Of a stretch of DNA of 44,003 bases, positions 43,059-44,003 are shown one piece after another (the first letter of the stretch is position 1; each line of letters starts with the position of its first letter). Both the position numbers and the translations under genes were made by a program. The stretch comes from Clostridiales bacterium UBA7001 (GTDB lineage Bacteria > Bacillota > Clostridia > TANB77 > CAG-508). Where the stretch lies: assembly GCA_002449785.1 (NCBI GenBank), contig DJXP01000077.1, forward strand, positions 1 to 44,003, read 5' to 3'. The notes beneath the pieces are model-generated. The model saw only the letters and a program-made list of their open reading frames with translations, was not told the DNA's origin and searched no databases.

Positions 43059-43379
43059 TTATAAATACTTCATTTTAATTTGAGTAATGAGATAATTCCA
43101 TTTGTCAGCCTCTTCTTTATAGAAATCTTTATCTATCATATTTAATGTGTCTGCTTTATGGAATAGTGTCCTCATTTCATTTTCTATTTCAACCAATTTA
43201 GATAATAAATAAAAAAATTCTTCATTTGGTTGTTCTTTTATCTCTTTATTCATAATTAGTCTTCTTATATATTCTGCTTTACTTATATTGGCTCTTTTAC
43301 AATCTGAATTTAATTTTTTTAACTCTTTTGAATCTAAAAATAATAAAAATTGATTGTTTCTCTTTCTTCCTTTTTGCAT
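43059..43379 (-). CDS. MobC-like relaxosome accessory protein
   Basis: A 106-residue basic protein. Residues 1-45 look like a ribbon-helix-helix unit (QFLLFLDSKELKKLNSDCKR, then ISKAEYIRRLIMNKE). The remainder is helical. Such proteins bind oriT next to the nick and help the relaxase. The gene lies immediately upstream of the relaxase gene and downstream of the oriT-like sequence, and its start has AAGGAGG upstream. Confidence 0.82.
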   Translation of the reverse strand: MQKGRKRNNQFLLFLDSKELKKLNSDCKRANISKAEYIRRLIMNKEIKEQPNEEFFYLLSKLVEIENEMRTLFHKADTLNMIDKDFYKEEADKWNYLITQIKMKYL

Positions 43380-43414
43380 TTTAAGATACCTCCTTAAAAT
43401 TCAATTTGGGGATT

Positions 43415-43495
43415 GGGGCAACGCCCCATAGATAAATAATAAAATTTGTAAAATTTTGTTATTTCGAATTTGCGTATATACAAATTCAGTGCTTG
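43415..43495. other. Candidate origin of transfer (oriT)
   Basis: A non-coding gap just upstream of mobC. It holds a GC-rich hairpin GGGGC-AAC-GCCCC (43415-43427), a run of short AAAATT/AATTTT repeats, and a 7-bp inverted repeat GAATTTG-N8-CAAATTC (43466-43487) followed by AGTGCTTGC. Position and inverted repeats fit oriT of MobA/VirD2-type systems. The nick site is not identified. Confidence 0.55.
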
Positions 43496-43510
43496 CTATT
43501 ACATAAAAAT

Positions 43511-43900
43511 CTATCTTACAATATCATCTTTGGATCTATTAATACGATTTCTTTCTTGTAATAAATTAATATATTTATCTATGGGCGCCTCCAATATTTC
43601 ATAAAAATCTTCATTAGAAGATGTCCACTCAAAATATAATTCACTTAATAAATCTTCATCTTTTAACATAGCTTCATATTGTTTTGGTGAATAATCAATT
43701 GCTTGTAAATAATAAATGATTTCTTCTTTAATTGTTTTTTCATTTGCTCTATTAACTATTTCTTCAGGTGATAATTTATAGAGTTCACTAATGAAATCAT
43801 TATATTGATTAGTAATTTTAATTATAACTTTATCTTTAAGTGTATAGTTTCCATCTTCTCTTTCAGGAATCATATAATCTAGTCTATTTGTATCCAACAA
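43511..43900 (-). CDS. DUF3848-like ICE protein
   Basis: A protein of about 129 residues. Residues 30-105 resemble DUF3848: FISELYKLSPEEIVNRANEK, TIKEEIIYYLQ, SPKQYEAMLKDEDLLSELYF. The start is uncertain. GAGGTG lies a few bases before TTG at 43900, GTG at 43909 is part of that site, and an in-frame ATG at 43873 would shorten the protein by nine more residues. DUF3848 proteins occur near oriT in Tn1549-like elements and have no proven function. Confidence 0.65.
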   Translation of the reverse strand: MLDTNRLDYMIPEREDGNYTLKDKVIIKITNQYNDFISELYKLSPEEIVNRANEKTIKEEIIYYLQAIDYSPKQYEAMLKDEDLLSELYFEWTSSNEDFYEILEAPIDKYINLLQERNRINRSKDDIVR

Positions 43901-43911
43901 AATAATCACCT

Positions 43912-44003
43912 CTATTCTCTTTCTATGTTCTCTTTATTTCTTCTAGAATCATTTCTTAAATCATTTAGAGTATCTTTAAAAGCATATTCTAATAAATAGT
44001 CAT
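43912..44003 (-). CDS. C-terminal fragment of a gene cut by the window edge
   Basis: The last 29 codons of a minus-strand gene end in TAG at 43912-43914, right before the DUF3848 gene. The tail is charged (DTLNDLRNDSRRNKENIERE). Too little is present to name it. Confidence 0.55.
   Translation of the reverse strand, partial: DYLLEYAFKDTLNDLRNDSRRNKENIERE

Overview
The window is very AT-rich and almost every gene lies on the minus strand. It reads as most of an integrative and conjugative element (ICE) from a low-GC Gram-positive host (Bacillota; a gut clostridium or bacillus-like organism is the best guess). The transfer genes (PrgI, VirB4, CHAP amidase, Maff2-type small membrane protein, VirB6-like protein, VirD4, PcfB/DUF3801, MobA/VirD2-type relaxase, MobC-like protein, DUF3848) are the set usual for Tn1549/CTn-like elements. 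Of roughly forty stop codons I read, only one is TGA. I found no rRNA, tRNA or CRISPR array.

Layout from right to left, which is the direction of transcription. (1) 44003-32073: transfer module, with a likely oriT at 43415-43495 upstream of mobC and the relaxase; a foreign membrane-protein gene with its own terminator has been inserted into the operon at about 37.1-38.0 kb. (2) 32072-31535: a regulatory stretch with a bidirectional terminator, a possible plus-strand small RNA, a perfect inverted repeat, a sigma-A-type promoter and a riboswitch-like leader. (3) 31535-11312: defence island. Two unknown genes come first, then a Mokosh type II-like helicase/PLD protein with a PC4/YdbC protein. 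A long apparent operon follows: three small proteins (two resemble pieces of the transcription machinery), a macrodomain-DUF6508 protein, a small unknown, an HhH-GPD glycosylase-like protein, McrB, McrC, HsdM, HsdS and HsdR. (4) 11257-9297: a shuffling locus with two promoterless half-hsdS cassettes in opposite orientation and a tyrosine recombinase between perfect 30-bp inverted repeats. (5) 9241-7425: a Spo0A-C-domain protein, a repeated operator, a strongly structured RNA of about 390 nt with its own promoter and terminator and an embedded 17-codon ORF, and a divergent XRE repressor. (6) 7218-3654: ICE accessory genes (two DUF3846-like proteins, two sigma-region-4-like proteins, an HTH protein reminiscent of Tn916 Orf8). 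(7) 2952-552: two tyrosine recombinases and a small third gene, arranged like tnpABC of Tn554, bracketed by related inverted-repeat sites at 140-177 and 3010-3055.

How the parts may work together. Regulators and recombinases at the left control excision and integration, and the transfer operon at the right moves the element. The centre is a stacked anti-phage arsenal: phase-variable type I restriction-modification, McrBC with a companion base-excision-like enzyme, a macrodomain protein and a Mokosh-like helicase nuclease. Three defence transcription units share one promoter design: two identical 55-bp copies 4.7 kb apart and a diverged third. This suggests co-regulation of the arsenal. The most unusual parts are that shared promoter, the small transcription-factor-like proteins heading the main defence operon, the two structured RNAs, and the hsdS shuffling locus.
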